Positions 50,488 to 61,389 of a DNA stretch of 64,000 nucleotides are shown here, in pieces. The DNA comes from Dyella mobilis (lineage in GTDB: Bacteria; Pseudomonadota; Gammaproteobacteria; Xanthomonadales; Rhodanobacteraceae). How positions within the stretch are numbered: the stretch's first letter is position 1; every line of letters starts with the position of its first letter. The stretch covers positions 868,001 to 932,000 of the forward strand of contig NZ_JADIKF010000040.1 of the NCBI RefSeq assembly GCF_016904945.1. The letters are read 5' to 3'. A program made the translations under genes and the position numbers. The notes beneath the pieces were generated by a model. It worked only from the letters and a program-made list of their open reading frames with translations. It did not search any database and was not told where the DNA came from.

Positions 50488-51971
50488 AGTGGGCCTTCGA
50501 TCTGCTCGGCCTGCCGATCGATACGGATGCGGCGAGCGTCAAGCGCGCCTATGCTAGGTTGCTGCGCAACACCCGCCCCGACGAGGATCCCGAAGCGTTC
50601 CAGCAACTGCACACCGCGTACAAAGCTGCACTGGCACACGCAAGCAACACTTCTGCACCTTCGCAACCGACCCCGGAAAGCGGCAGCGAAGCAGTTACAC
50701 CTCGGAACGAAGCCGCCACGCATCCTGCCTCTCCGATCCGGCCGGCTGCGACGATCTCCATCGCTCAGCCACCCGCCAGCACGGTGCGACCAGTCATTCC
50801 GGCAGTCAATATTCCAGCCCTGGCCAACGAGGTGGTCCAGCAGGCAACGCACGTCGACGATGGAAACGTCATGCAGCAATGGCTGCACGACCGCCAGGAA
50901 TTCTGGTCGATCGCCATCAAGCAGCAAACGGGACGGCTGATACTGCAAAGCCTGTTCAAGCATCCGCAAGCGATGTCCACCGAAAGCCTGGACGCGCTGT
51001 TGAGCTTCTTCGACCTGGATCACGTGTTGTCCGGCATCAATCCGATCGCGCTGCAGGAGCTCCGATCGCGCCAACTTACCCTGTGGCAATTGGAACCGCA
51101 CCACCATCGCGAATTGGCGCGGGAGATGCAGTTGGTCTCAGGCATCCGGCCCCGGCACGGGTGGATCAAGAGCGACCTTGCGTCGCTGAAGAAGCCGCTG
51201 CGCTGGCACGAAGTGATGTGGAAGGCGCTCGTGCCGGGTCGCGTGCGCAACATCGGGTGGCTGGCCAGAATCATCCTCGGCAAAGGGGGCGTGGAAGAAC
51301 TTCCTCCGTCCATCGACCGGCACCACACCTATTTCTGGTATCGGGCCTCCACGACGGGCGGCGTGTTCACGACGCCTCGCCTGATCATTGGCGCGTGGCG
51401 AGCGAGCATCCTGGCGTTGACCAGCGGACTGTTGGCCATGGCGTTGCTTCTGCCCAGCCTGACCAACCAAGTGGGTGCAACGGACGCCAGCAACAGGGAT
51501 GGCGCCATCATCATTGCATTCGGCGTCGGATTTACGCCGCTGGTGCTGTGGCTGTTCTATCTCGGTTGCATCTGGCTGGATCATTGGCAGGGACTCCCTG
51601 AGTCCGCGCCGTCGCGGCGCCCGTGGTCGCGCCGCCTGTTCATTCCCGCGCTTTGCGGCCTCGGCACGTGGTTGTATGGGCTGGATGCAACCTATGCCGT
51701 TTCGGCGACGATCGTATTCGCAAGCCTGTTGCTTGCGCTGCGCCGCTGGTGGCGCCGCACGTCAAAGCATTACCCACGCGTACAAGCACTCGTGAGGTCC
51801 ACAAGGTCCGGCATTGCCATCATCGGCGTGTATGCCGCGATGGCGATGGACCGTTCGCAAGAGGCCCAGAGTTTCGTGCTGCCGCTGGCCATTGCCGCGA
51901 CGCTTTTTATCTGGCTCGCCGACACGTGGCGTTATCGCGCGCAGATATTGCCGCGTTTTTTTCAAAGCTGA
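50484..51971 (+). CDS. Membrane J-like domain protein partner of HscC
   Basis: A 495-residue protein starting with GTG at 50484. Residues 1-~50 form a J-like domain (FDLLGLPIDTDAASVKRAYA, then LHTAYKAAL). The essential HPD tripeptide of true J domains is R31-P32-D33 here (NTRPDEDPEAF). A polar linker and a helical middle part follow. About five membrane spans occupy residues ~305-490 (ILALTSGLLAMALLLPSL and others). It probably recruits HscC to the inner membrane. Whether RPD still stimulates ATPase activity is unknown. Confidence 0.82.
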   Translation: MKWAFDLLGLPIDTDAASVKRAYARLLRNTRPDEDPEAFQQLHTAYKAALAHASNTSAPSQPTPESGSEAVTPRNEAATHPASPIRPAATISIAQPPASTVRPVIPAVNIPALANEVVQQATHVDDGNVMQQWLHDRQEFWSIAIKQQTGRLILQSLFKHPQAMSTESLDALLSFFDLDHVLSGINPIALQELRSRQLTLWQLEPHHHRELAREMQLVSGIRPRHGWIKSDLASLKKPLRWHEVMWKALVPGRVRNIGWLARIILGKGGVEELPPSIDRHHTYFWYRASTTGGVFTTPRLIIGAWRASILALTSGLLAMALLLPSLTNQVGATDASNRDGAIIIAFGVGFTPLVLWLFYLGCIWLDHWQGLPESAPSRRPWSRRLFIPALCGLGTWLYGLDATYAVSATIVFASLLLALRRWWRRTSKHYPRVQALVRSTRSGIAIIGVYAAMAMDRSQEAQSFVLPLAIAATLFIWLADTWRYRAQILPRFFQS

Positions 51972-52267
51972 TTTGTCGAAATTCCGTCAGCGGCAAGCAA
52001 GTCTGCGTAGACCGTTCCATCACATCCACATCCGTTTCACGTTCACTCGAACGTGACGAAGGCGCACGCCGCTTAAATGCTTTTCGCGATGCAACGCCGT
52101 AGAAAGATTCGTGTCATCAAGTGCGGCTGTTATCACCGCTTCGGTACGGCGCGCCTGCGCCGTCGTGGGGAAGACCGGACGGACCGGTCAACCGAAGCCG
52201 CCCAGGGAGAGCGGCAGTCGAACGCATGGAGATGCGTCTACTTTCATTCGACGACAAGGACCAAAAC
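51972..52267. other. Intergenic region with 8-bp inverted repeat
   Basis: About 296 bases upstream of the phospholipase D-family gene. It has a hairpin TCACGTTC-ACTC-GAACGTGA (52037-52056) that could be an operator or weak terminator. No gene is supported; in-frame upstream extension of the next gene has no protein character. Confidence 0.5.
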
Positions 52268-53293
52268 ATGAAAAACCGTTGCGAGCGTTCCATTTTTGCG
52301 AAAACCGCCCTTTCCGCGGCATTGGCCGTTGCCGGCACTTTCGGCGCAGCCCTGCCCGCCGCTGCGCAAACCGGCACGCAAACGCTGGTGATTTTTCCCG
52401 ACCAGGGCTACACGTCGATCTATAACCTGATCAATTCAGCGCAAAAAACCATCGACATGACGATGTACGAATTGCAGGACACCACCGCGCAGAACGACCT
52501 CTGCAATGCCGCCGCCCGCGGCGTGACGGTGCGCGTGATCCTCGACGTGAACCTGGAAAAGAGTAACAACACGGCCGCCTACAACCAGCTCAATAGCTGC
52601 GGCGTGAGCGTAAAGTGGGCCTACACCAAGTACCAGGCGACCCACCAGAAGACGATCACCATCGATGCCGCGACCTCCAGCGCGCAGACGGCCATCATGA
52701 CGGCCAACCTCACCAGCCGTTACTACAGCACCACCCGCGACTTCGCAGTGATCGAGAACGATGCGAACGACATTTCGGCGATCGAAGCCACCTTTGCCAA
52801 GGATTTTGCGCATTCCTCGGTGACCCCGACTGACGGCGACGACCTGGTGTGGAGCCCCACCAACTCCCAGAGTTCGCTGCTCAATATCATCAATAATGCT
52901 ACTACCAGCCTGCTGGTGGAAAACGAAGAGATGAGCGACACCGCCATCGTCGACGCACTGGAGAACGCCGCTGAAAAAGGCGTGAGCGTCACGATCGTGA
53001 TGACCAACGACGACAACGACTACGCCAGCGAATTCGACGACCTCACCACGGCCGGCGCGAACATCAGCACTTATCCGGACAACAGCACCTCGCTGTATAT
53101 CCACGCCAAGGCGATCGTGGCCGATTACGGCACGAGCAATCAGAACGCCTTCGTAGGTTCGGAGAACTTCTCCAATGCCTCGCTCACCGAAAACCGCGAG
53201 CTTGGGCTCACCACCACCAATTCGAGCATCATCTCGCAGCTCGAAACGACGATGAGCAGCGATTACTCGGGCGGCACGCCCTGGTCGGATTGA
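52268..53293 (+). CDS. Secreted phospholipase D-family protein
   Basis: A 341-residue exported protein with a signal peptide (residues 1-34, ends PAAAQT). Two HKD motifs are present: H126-x-K128-x4-D133 (HQKTITID) and H279-x-K281-x4-D286 (HAKAIVAD), so both halves of the active site are intact. The first half has the form of single-domain Nuc/PLD-like nucleases (TIDMTMYELQD). Substrate could be phospholipid or nucleic acid. Monocistronic; the ATG at 52268 begins the signal peptide. Confidence 0.87.
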   Translation: MKNRCERSIFAKTALSAALAVAGTFGAALPAAAQTGTQTLVIFPDQGYTSIYNLINSAQKTIDMTMYELQDTTAQNDLCNAAARGVTVRVILDVNLEKSNNTAAYNQLNSCGVSVKWAYTKYQATHQKTITIDAATSSAQTAIMTANLTSRYYSTTRDFAVIENDANDISAIEATFAKDFAHSSVTPTDGDDLVWSPTNSQSSLLNIINNATTSLLVENEEMSDTAIVDALENAAEKGVSVTIVMTNDDNDYASEFDDLTTAGANISTYPDNSTSLYIHAKAIVADYGTSNQNAFVGSENFSNASLTENRELGLTTTNSSIISQLETTMSSDYSGGTPWSD

Positions 53294-53315
53294 TTTTGTC
53301 CATGGCTTCAAACTT

Positions 53316-53337
53316 CCTCCCCTCTCGCGAGGGGAGG
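53316..53337. repeat. Palindrome CCTCCCCTC / GAGGGGAGG
   Basis: CCTCCCCTC (53316-53324), loop TCGC, GAGGGGAGG (53329-53337). It lies between the convergent phospholipase D-family and FeoB-associated genes. It is REP-like in style and may also terminate transcription. Confidence 0.55.
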
Positions 53338-53364
53338 AGGTCGATGTGAACAGCCGTCATCCCA

Positions 53365-53667
53365 TCAGCGCTGGCGCGGACGAAACTCCAGCGGCATCGC
53401 GTCGCCCTTCGCACTGGCGGGCGGCTTGGGGCCGCAAGCGCTGCAGGTACTGCATCCGTCGCTGCAATCGCCGGTGGCTTGCTTGGGCTGCAGGCGGCGG
53501 CCGAACGCGCGCACCCAGGCAGCATGCCCGGGCTGGCTGAAACGGATCGAAGCGGAAGCCATCCAGCGGTTGGTCAGCGCAGGGGCCAGTTTGCGGAATG
53601 CGTAAAGCGCACTGGCCAGCACGATCAATGCGATCACGATGTACTGAACGACGAAACTCGTGCTCAC
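53365..53667 (-). CDS. FeoB-associated cysteine-rich membrane protein
   Basis: A 100-residue protein starting with GTG at 53667, overlapping the feoB stop by four bases. One N-terminal membrane span (~9-25, YIVIALIVLASALYAF) is followed by a basic segment and a cysteine cluster CSDGCSTCSACG near residues 68-79. Small Cys-rich proteins of this kind commonly follow feoB in gammaproteobacteria. The cluster may bind iron, or sense it for FeoB. Function inferred from context. Confidence 0.82.
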   Translation of the reverse strand: MSTSFVVQYIVIALIVLASALYAFRKLAPALTNRWMASASIRFSQPGHAAWVRAFGRRLQPKQATGDCSDGCSTCSACGPKPPASAKGDAMPLEFRPRQR

Positions 53668-55505
53668 AGGAACCACCTCGCCAACTGGTAGGTGATGAAC
53701 GATGCCGAGTAGGCCACGGCAAACATGTAGCTGAAGGAGATCGCCACGTTGCGCCAGGAGTTGGTTTCCCGGCGAATCACCGCCAGCGTGGACATGCACT
53801 GCGGCGCGAACGCAAACCACACCAGCAACGACAGCGCGGAGGCCAGCGAGAAGTTGGAAGTGAGCGCATGCGCCAGACCGTTCGTGGTGGCGTCGCCGCC
53901 CACGGCATAAACCGTGGCCAGCGCCGCGACGGCGGTTTCGCGGGCGGCAAACGCCGGAATCAGCGACAGGCTGATCTGCCAGTTGAACCCCAGCGGCGCG
54001 AACACGTATTGCAGGCCGCGACCCAGATAACCGGCGATGCTGTAATCGATCGCGGGCCCGGTGGCGCCAGCAGGCGGCGAGGGAAACGTGGAGATGAACC
54101 ACATCAGCACGGTCAGCGCGAGAATCACCCCAGTGAGGCGCTTGAGGAAGATCGCACCGCGCTCCCACAAGCCGATCGCCACATCGCGGGGTTGCGGCAC
54201 GCGATAGGAAGGCAACTCCATCAACAGCGCATGCTCGCTGCGGTCATGCCGCAGATGCTTGATCACCCAGCCCACCAGCATCGCGCCGAGAATGCCTGCG
54301 ACATACAGCGCGAACAGCACCAGCCCCTGCAAGTTGAAAATGCCCCATACCCGATGCATGGGAATGAAGGCGCCGATCAGCAATGCGTAGACCGGCAAGC
54401 GTGCCGAGCAGGTCATCAGCGGCGCCACCAGGATCGTGGTGAGACGGTCACGGGGATCCTGGATGCTGCGCGTGCCCATGATGCCGGGAATGGCGCAGGC
54501 AAAGCTCGACAGCAGCGGAATGAAGGAGCGGCCGGTCAGACCCACCGACAGCATCATGCGATCGAGCAGGAAGGCCGCGCGAGGCAGATAGCCGGACTCT
54601 TCCAGGGTGAGGATGAAGAAGAACAGCACCAGGATTTCCGGCAGGAAACCCAGCACGGTACCCAGGCCGGTGCAGATGCCGTCCTTGAGCAAACCCTGCA
54701 AGGGTCCCTGCGGCAGCCAGATGGCCAGATGCGCGCCGATCCAGTCGAAGCCGTCGCCGATCAGGTCGCTCATCGGCTTGCCGAACGAATAGACCGCCTG
54801 GAACACCAGGAACATCACCACGGCAAGAATCATCAGGCCGAACACCGGATGCAACGCCCAGCGATCGAGCGCATCGTCCAGTGCCGCCGTGGCGCGCGGC
54901 ATGCGCACCGTGGCGTCAAGCAATGCGCGCACTTGCGCATGCAGGCCGGCGCGGCTGACGGCATCGTCCGGCATGGCCGGAGCGGCAACGGGTACTTCCC
55001 CGTCGACGCGCTCGATCAGCGCACGCGCACCGCCGCGCTTGACTGCAACGGTCTCCACCACGGGCAAGCCCAGGCGCTGCTGCAATTGGGGAATGTCGAT
55101 CTCGATCCCGCGGCGTCGCGCGGTATCCATCATGTTCAAGGCCAGCACCACCGGGCGACCCAGGCGCTTCACTTCCAGCACGAAGCGCAGATGCAGGCGC
55201 AGGTTGGTCGCATCGGCGACGCAGACGATCAGGTCGGGTGCGGCTTCGCCGGGATAGTTGCCTTCCAGCACGTCGCGGGTGATCTGCTCATCCGGACTGG
55301 TGGCATCGAAGCTGTAAGTGCCCGGCAGATCCAGGATCTGCAACACGCGGCCAGACGGTGCGGTAAAGCGCCCTTCCTTGCGCTCAACCGTGACACCGGC
55401 GTAATTGGCCACTTTCTGGCGGCCGCCGGTGAGCTGGTTGAACAGCGCGGTCTTGCCGCAATTGGGATTGCCGACCAGGGCGATGCGCAGCGAGCCGGTG
55501 CTCAT
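53664..55505 (-). CDS. feoB: Ferrous iron transport protein B
   Basis: A 613-residue inner-membrane Fe(II) transporter. The N-terminal G domain has GNPNCGKTALFNQLTG (P-loop), the switch region NYAGVTVERKEG, LDLPGTYSF (G3) and LNMMD (G4). The membrane part has the Gate motifs (CSARLPVYALLIGAF and FAARETAVAALATVYAVG). It is slightly shorter than E. coli FeoB (~770) because the spacer regions are short. It overlaps feoA by four bases and the Cys-rich gene by four, forming one operon preceded by a Fur box. Confidence 0.95.
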   Translation of the reverse strand: MSTGSLRIALVGNPNCGKTALFNQLTGGRQKVANYAGVTVERKEGRFTAPSGRVLQILDLPGTYSFDATSPDEQITRDVLEGNYPGEAAPDLIVCVADATNLRLHLRFVLEVKRLGRPVVLALNMMDTARRRGIEIDIPQLQQRLGLPVVETVAVKRGGARALIERVDGEVPVAAPAMPDDAVSRAGLHAQVRALLDATVRMPRATAALDDALDRWALHPVFGLMILAVVMFLVFQAVYSFGKPMSDLIGDGFDWIGAHLAIWLPQGPLQGLLKDGICTGLGTVLGFLPEILVLFFFILTLEESGYLPRAAFLLDRMMLSVGLTGRSFIPLLSSFACAIPGIMGTRSIQDPRDRLTTILVAPLMTCSARLPVYALLIGAFIPMHRVWGIFNLQGLVLFALYVAGILGAMLVGWVIKHLRHDRSEHALLMELPSYRVPQPRDVAIGLWERGAIFLKRLTGVILALTVLMWFISTFPSPPAGATGPAIDYSIAGYLGRGLQYVFAPLGFNWQISLSLIPAFAARETAVAALATVYAVGGDATTNGLAHALTSNFSLASALSLLVWFAFAPQCMSTLAVIRRETNSWRNVAISFSYMFAVAYSASFITYQLARWFL

Positions 55506-55741
55506 GCGACCTCCCGCACGGTCACGCGCGCCGCTTCGCTGCGGCGCAGGGCAAAGCGGGTATAGCCGATCTGGATCAGCAACGGATCGGCCCCGATCGG
55601 GCCGCTAGCCACCAGCCTCACCCGTTCGCCCTCGACAAAACCCAGATCCCGCAGGCGCTGCGCGATCGGATCGTTGGCTTGGACATCTTCAACTCGCTCA
55701 ACCACGGCAGAGGCACCTTTCGGCAAATCGGACAGGCGCAC
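55502..55741 (-). CDS. feoA: Ferrous iron transport protein A
   Basis: A 79-residue cytoplasmic SH3-like protein with the FeoA pattern MRLSDLPKGASAVVERVED, RLRDLGFVEGERVRLV and IQIGYTRFALRRSEAARV. It assists FeoB. It is the first gene of the feoA-feoB-Cys-rich operon; the likely Fur site lies 17 bases upstream of its start. Confidence 0.93.
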   Translation of the reverse strand: MRLSDLPKGASAVVERVEDVQANDPIAQRLRDLGFVEGERVRLVASGPIGADPLLIQIGYTRFALRRSEAARVTVREVA

Positions 55742-55757
55742 GGTTGTTACGCTTCTA

Positions 55758-55776
55758 AATAAGAATGGTTCGCATT
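55758..55776. promoter_or_regulatory. Probable Fur box for the feo operon
   Basis: AATAAGAATGGTTCGCATT (55758-55776) is a 19-bp near-palindrome resembling the inverted AATGAGAAT / ATTCNCATT form of Fur boxes. It sits 17 bases upstream of the feoA start codon, where bound Fur would block transcription when iron is plentiful. It is also ~100 bases upstream of the divergent liuC gene. Confidence 0.7.
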
Positions 55777-55872
55777 GTAACCACTTTTCGCAAGTCGTGC
55801 AGCCTGCCAGGCCCTCCCAGTGGATACGGGGCTTGCTCTACGCTTTTAGGAACGACCCCAGTGGACCTCCCC

Positions 55873-56667
55873 ATGACCTCTTCCATCCAGACGGCCGACC
55901 ACGCCGGCATCCGCGAACTCCGCCTCAACCGGCCCGAGGTGCACAACGCCTTCGACGACCGCCTGATCGCCGACCTGACCCAGGCGCTGGAGACGGCTGG
56001 CCGTGACGCCAGCGTCCGCGCGGTGGTGCTGACCGGCGTCGGCGCGAGCTTTTCGGCCGGGGCGGACCTCAACTGGATGCGCGGCATGGCCAAGGCCAGC
56101 GAGGCGGAAAACCGCGAGGATTCGCTGCGCCTTGCCGCCCTCATGCGCACCCTGCAATTCCTGCCCAAGCCCACCATCGCCCGCGTCAACGGCGCGGCCT
56201 ATGGCGGAGGGGTCGGCCTGATCGCCTGCTGCGACATCGCCATTGGCGTGAACACGGCCAAGTTCGGCCTTACCGAAGTAAAGCTTGGCCTGGTGCCAGC
56301 GGTGATTTCACCCTATGTGATCGCGGCGATCGGCCTGCGCCAGGCGCGCCGGCTGTTCCTGACCGGGGAGCTGTTCGATGCCGATACCGCCGCCCAAATC
56401 GGCCTGCTGCACCAGTCGGTACCCACCGACTACCTGGACGACACCGTACACAACGTTTTGAAATTGCTGGCCAAGGCCGGCCCGGTCGCCCAGCTCGAAG
56501 CAAAGCAGTTGGCGTTCGACATGCACGGCTTCACCCGTACACACGCCGAGCGCCTGGATCTGCAGAACGCGGCGCTGATCGCCCGCCTGCGCGTATCGCA
56601 GGAAGGCCAGGAAGGCCTCGGCGCTTTCCTCGACAAGCGCGCACCGGATTGGGTGTCGGCCAGCTGA
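55873..56667 (+). CDS. liuC: Enoyl-CoA hydratase family, probable methylglutaconyl-CoA hydratase
   Basis: A 264-residue crotonase. Oxyanion and active-site blocks are SFSAGADLNWMRGM, GAAYGGGVGLIACCDIAI and FGLTEVKLGLVPAVISPYV. The ADLNWM sequence and the location with the carboxylase and lyase genes favour 3-methylglutaconyl-CoA hydratase, which makes HMG-CoA. A general enoyl-CoA hydratase cannot be excluded from sequence alone. The ATG at 55873 is chosen; an in-frame GTG at 55861 is possible. Confidence 0.85.
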   Translation: MTSSIQTADHAGIRELRLNRPEVHNAFDDRLIADLTQALETAGRDASVRAVVLTGVGASFSAGADLNWMRGMAKASEAENREDSLRLAALMRTLQFLPKPTIARVNGAAYGGGVGLIACCDIAIGVNTAKFGLTEVKLGLVPAVISPYVIAAIGLRQARRLFLTGELFDADTAAQIGLLHQSVPTDYLDDTVHNVLKLLAKAGPVAQLEAKQLAFDMHGFTRTHAERLDLQNAALIARLRVSQEGQEGLGAFLDKRAPDWVSAS

Positions 56668-56734
56668 CACCACCCTGGCAACAGCGTCGCCGTACGCTAC
56701 TGCCTGCCCTTCCACGCCAAGCCGGAAACCTCCC

Positions 56735-57250
56735 ATGAAGCGCATCGTCAACGTCGCCGATATCGAACTGCAGCCCTTCCCGCCCGGCATGGGCCCCACC
56801 GGCGAAACCGCCGAGCGCTACGAGGCGCGCATGGGGAGGATCTCCGTGCAGCTCGGTGCGCAACAACTCGGTTACAACGTCACCGCCGTGCCGCCCGGCA
56901 AGCGTGCGTTCCCGTTTCACAACCATCGGGTGAACGAAGAAATGTTCTTCGTGCTGGAAGGCAGCGGAGAAGTGCGCATCGGCAACGAAAAACACCCCAT
57001 CCGCCAGGGCGACATCATCGCCTGTCCGCCGGGCGGGCCGGAAAACGCGCACCAGATCATCAATACCGGCAGCGGCGAATTGCGCTACCTCGCGGTCAGC
57101 AGCAAGCTTTCGCCGGAGATCTGCGAATACCCGGACACGCACAAGTACGGCATCCTCGGCGAATTCGGCCCCGATGCCGAAGGCAAGCCGCAGGTGATTC
57201 GCATCCTGACGCGGCAAGGCGATAACGTGGATTACTGGGAAGGCGAATGA
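56735..57250 (+). CDS. Cupin-domain protein, first of a tandem pair
   Basis: A 171-residue single-domain cupin. Cupin motif 1 is PFHNHRVNEEMFFVLEGSGE (two His and one Glu as metal ligands) and motif 2 is GDIIACPPGGPENAHQIIN (one His). The C-terminus ends DNVDYWEGE. It is probably a small metal-binding enzyme or sensor. It lies between liuC and liuD with the same direction, so it is probably co-transcribed with leucine degradation genes. It shares order and motifs along its whole length with the next gene. Confidence 0.85.
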   Translation: MKRIVNVADIELQPFPPGMGPTGETAERYEARMGRISVQLGAQQLGYNVTAVPPGKRAFPFHNHRVNEEMFFVLEGSGEVRIGNEKHPIRQGDIIACPPGGPENAHQIINTGSGELRYLAVSSKLSPEICEYPDTHKYGILGEFGPDAEGKPQVIRILTRQGDNVDYWEGE

Positions 57251-57260
57251 GGCCGTCATC

Positions 57261-57776
57261 GTGGACAAGCCCTTCATCAACATTGCCGACATAGTTATCG
57301 AAACCACCCAAGTGGATCGCGCACCGCGCGGTGAGACAGCAAAACAGTACGACATCCGCTGGGGCGAAATCGCCAGCCGGATCGGCGCGCGCAAGCTCGG
57401 CTACAACCTCACCGTGGTCGCGCCGGGCAAGCGCAACTGTCCGTTTCACAGCCACCGTGTCGAAGAAGAGATGTTCTTTATTCTCGAAGGCAGTGGCCAG
57501 CTACGCTACGGCGATAAGCGCTACCCGATCCGCGCCGGCGATGTGATCGCCTGTCCTACCGGCGGCCCGGACACGGCGCATCAGATCATCAACACCGGCG
57601 AGGTGGAACTTCGTTACCTGGCGGTAAGCAACCAGTCTGAAGCGGAAATCTGCGAGTACCCCGACTCCGGCAAGTACCTGGCCTTTGCCCCGGCCGATGC
57701 GACCGGCGGCGCCCCTCGCCAGGTAAGGGTGATCGGCCGGCCGCAGGATTCTCTCGACTATTGGGACGGCGAGTAA
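57261..57776 (+). CDS. Cupin-domain protein, second of a tandem pair
   Basis: A 171-residue paralogue of the preceding gene, starting with GTG at 57261 ten bases after its stop. Motif 1 is PFHSHRVEEEMFFILEGSGQ, motif 2 is GDVIACPTGGPDTAHQIIN, and the end is DSLDYWDGE. All metal ligands are kept in both copies, so both are probably active. Equal length and co-linear sequence show a tandem duplication that has diverged well. Function unknown. Confidence 0.85.
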   Translation: MDKPFINIADIVIETTQVDRAPRGETAKQYDIRWGEIASRIGARKLGYNLTVVAPGKRNCPFHSHRVEEEMFFILEGSGQLRYGDKRYPIRAGDVIACPTGGPDTAHQIINTGEVELRYLAVSNQSEAEICEYPDSGKYLAFAPADATGGAPRQVRVIGRPQDSLDYWDGE

Positions 57777-57878
57777 CCGGCAAACCGGGCCGCATGCTGC
57801 GCCGCGCATCGGATCGGACACGCGAATCTGTTAGTTTTATGGGCTTTGCAGATGCCGTCAGGTTCGTAAGGATCCCGC

Positions 57879-59876
<1,998 letters not shown>

Positions 59877-59904
59877 ACTTTCGCCAGGGTTGCAGGAGCT
59901 TCAC

Positions 59905-60798
59905 ATGACTTCAGAAGTGAGAATCGTCGAAGTCGGCCCGCGCGACGGCTTGCAGAACGAGAAAACTCTGCTGCCGCCCGACGTAAAAATCGCCTTGATC
60001 GACCGCCTTTCCACCACCGGCTTGAAAACGATCGAAGCGACCAGCTTCGTCAGCCCGCGCTGGGTGCCGCAATTGGCGGACGCCGATGAAGTGTTCCGCA
60101 AAATCCGCAAGGTACCGCACGTGGGTTATCCCGTGCTGGTGCCGAACGAACAGGGCTACCGTCTTGCACGCGTGGCGGGCGCCACCGAGGTATCGGTATT
60201 CACAGCCGCCTCCGAAGCGTTCAACCGCGCCAACATCAACGCCAGCATTGCCGAATCGCTGCAACGCTTCCAGCCCATACTGGATCACGCCAAGGCGGAA
60301 GGCGTGAAGGTGCGCGGCTATGTGTCCACCGCATTGGGTTGCCCTTACCAGGGCGATGTACCGGTGGCGGATGTCGTGCGCGTGGCGAAGAGCCTGCACG
60401 AGATGGGCTGCTATGAAATCTCGCTGGGCGACACCATCGGTGTCGGCACCCCGGTGAAAGCGCGAGCCATGCTGCATGCGGTGGCGCAGGAAGTGCCGAT
60501 CGACGCACTAGCCGTCCATTTCCACGACACCTACGGCCAGGCACTGGCCAATATCCTCGCGTGCCTGGACGAAGGCGTACGCGTGGTCGACAGCGCCGTA
60601 TCCGGCACCGGCGGCTGCCCGTATGCCAAGGGCGCCACCGGCAACGTGGCCAGCGAAGACGTGGTGTACATGCTGCACGGGATCGGCATGCAGACCGGCA
60701 TCGACCTGGAACTGCTGGTCGCCACCGGCGCATGGTTGTCCGCCCAGCTCAACAAGCCGACGGCAAGCCGGGTGACCAAGGCGCGCACGACGGTCTGA
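59905..60798 (+). CDS. liuE: Hydroxymethylglutaryl-CoA lyase
   Basis: A 297-residue TIM-barrel lyase. VEVGPRDGLQNE carries the catalytic Arg and metal-binding Asp, AVHFHDTYGQAL the metal-binding histidines, and SGTGGCPYAKGATGN the active-site cysteine of the flexible loop. It splits HMG-CoA into acetyl-CoA and acetoacetate, the final step specific to leucine degradation. It follows liuD by 28 bases, with GCAGGAGC ahead of the ATG at 59905; both are surely in one transcript. Confidence 0.95.
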   Translation: MTSEVRIVEVGPRDGLQNEKTLLPPDVKIALIDRLSTTGLKTIEATSFVSPRWVPQLADADEVFRKIRKVPHVGYPVLVPNEQGYRLARVAGATEVSVFTAASEAFNRANINASIAESLQRFQPILDHAKAEGVKVRGYVSTALGCPYQGDVPVADVVRVAKSLHEMGCYEISLGDTIGVGTPVKARAMLHAVAQEVPIDALAVHFHDTYGQALANILACLDEGVRVVDSAVSGTGGCPYAKGATGNVASEDVVYMLHGIGMQTGIDLELLVATGAWLSAQLNKPTASRVTKARTTV

Positions 60799-60851
60799 TA
60801 CCTGCAGCCGGCGTATCGCGCAGTGGCATCCATGGATGCCAGGTGACTGCT

Positions 60852-60881
60852 GTTGGGTTACGCTGCGCTAACCCAACCTAC
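60852..60881. repeat. 30-base palindromic repeat, copy 2
   Basis: Identical over 30 bases to 21694-21723 (GTTGGGTTACGC...CCAACCTAC), in the same orientation. It lies between liuE and the acetyltransferase gene, ending eight bases before the latter's start codon, so it may influence its translation. Confidence 0.75.
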
Positions 60882-60889
60882 TGCCGCTC

Positions 60890-61375
60890 ATGTCCGACTT
60901 TCTGATCCGCACGATCGAGCCACGCGACAGCGCCGCCGTGGCAACCATCATCCGTACCGTCATGCCTGAATTCGGTGCGGATGGTCCCGGCTTCGCCATC
61001 CACGATGCCGAAGTGGATGACATGCACGCCGCTTATTCCCGCGCCCGCAGCGCCTACTTCGTGGTGGAACGAGACGGCAAGCTGGTGGGCGGTGGCGGGG
61101 TCGCACCGCTGGAAGGCGGCGATGCGGAAGTTTGCGAATTGCGCAAAATGTATTTCCTTCCCGAGGCGCGCGGTATCGGCGCAGGCTCGCGCATGATGCA
61201 AATCTGCCTGGATGCTGCGCGCGAGCTGGGATTCAAGCGCTGCTATCTGGAAACGCTCACCGGCATGGATGCCGCGCAAGCCCTGTACCGCAGGCATGGC
61301 TTTGCGACGCTGAGCGCACCGATGGGCGGTACCGGGCATTTCAGCTGCGACCGCTTTTATCTTCTCGAACTGTAG
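60890..61375 (+). CDS. GNAT-family N-acetyltransferase
   Basis: A 161-residue acetyltransferase. The acetyl-CoA binding motif A is MYFLPEARGIGAGSRMMQIC (~90-109) and motif B is LYRRHGFATLSAP. The N-terminal strand is FLIRTIEPRDSAAVATII. The substrate is unknown; comparable proteins acetylate amino groups of metabolites or proteins. A ribosome binding site is not obvious because the 30-base repeat lies immediately upstream. It starts a small operon with the next two genes. Confidence 0.85.
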   Translation: MSDFLIRTIEPRDSAAVATIIRTVMPEFGADGPGFAIHDAEVDDMHAAYSRARSAYFVVERDGKLVGGGGVAPLEGGDAEVCELRKMYFLPEARGIGAGSRMMQICLDAARELGFKRCYLETLTGMDAAQALYRRHGFATLSAPMGGTGHFSCDRFYLLEL

Positions 61376-61389
61376 CGAGCGAGGGCGCC

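Noticed and set aside
53598..55565. 655-residue open frame on the plus strand
   Set aside because: Antisense to feoB; Gln/His/Arg-rich with no protein-like pattern.
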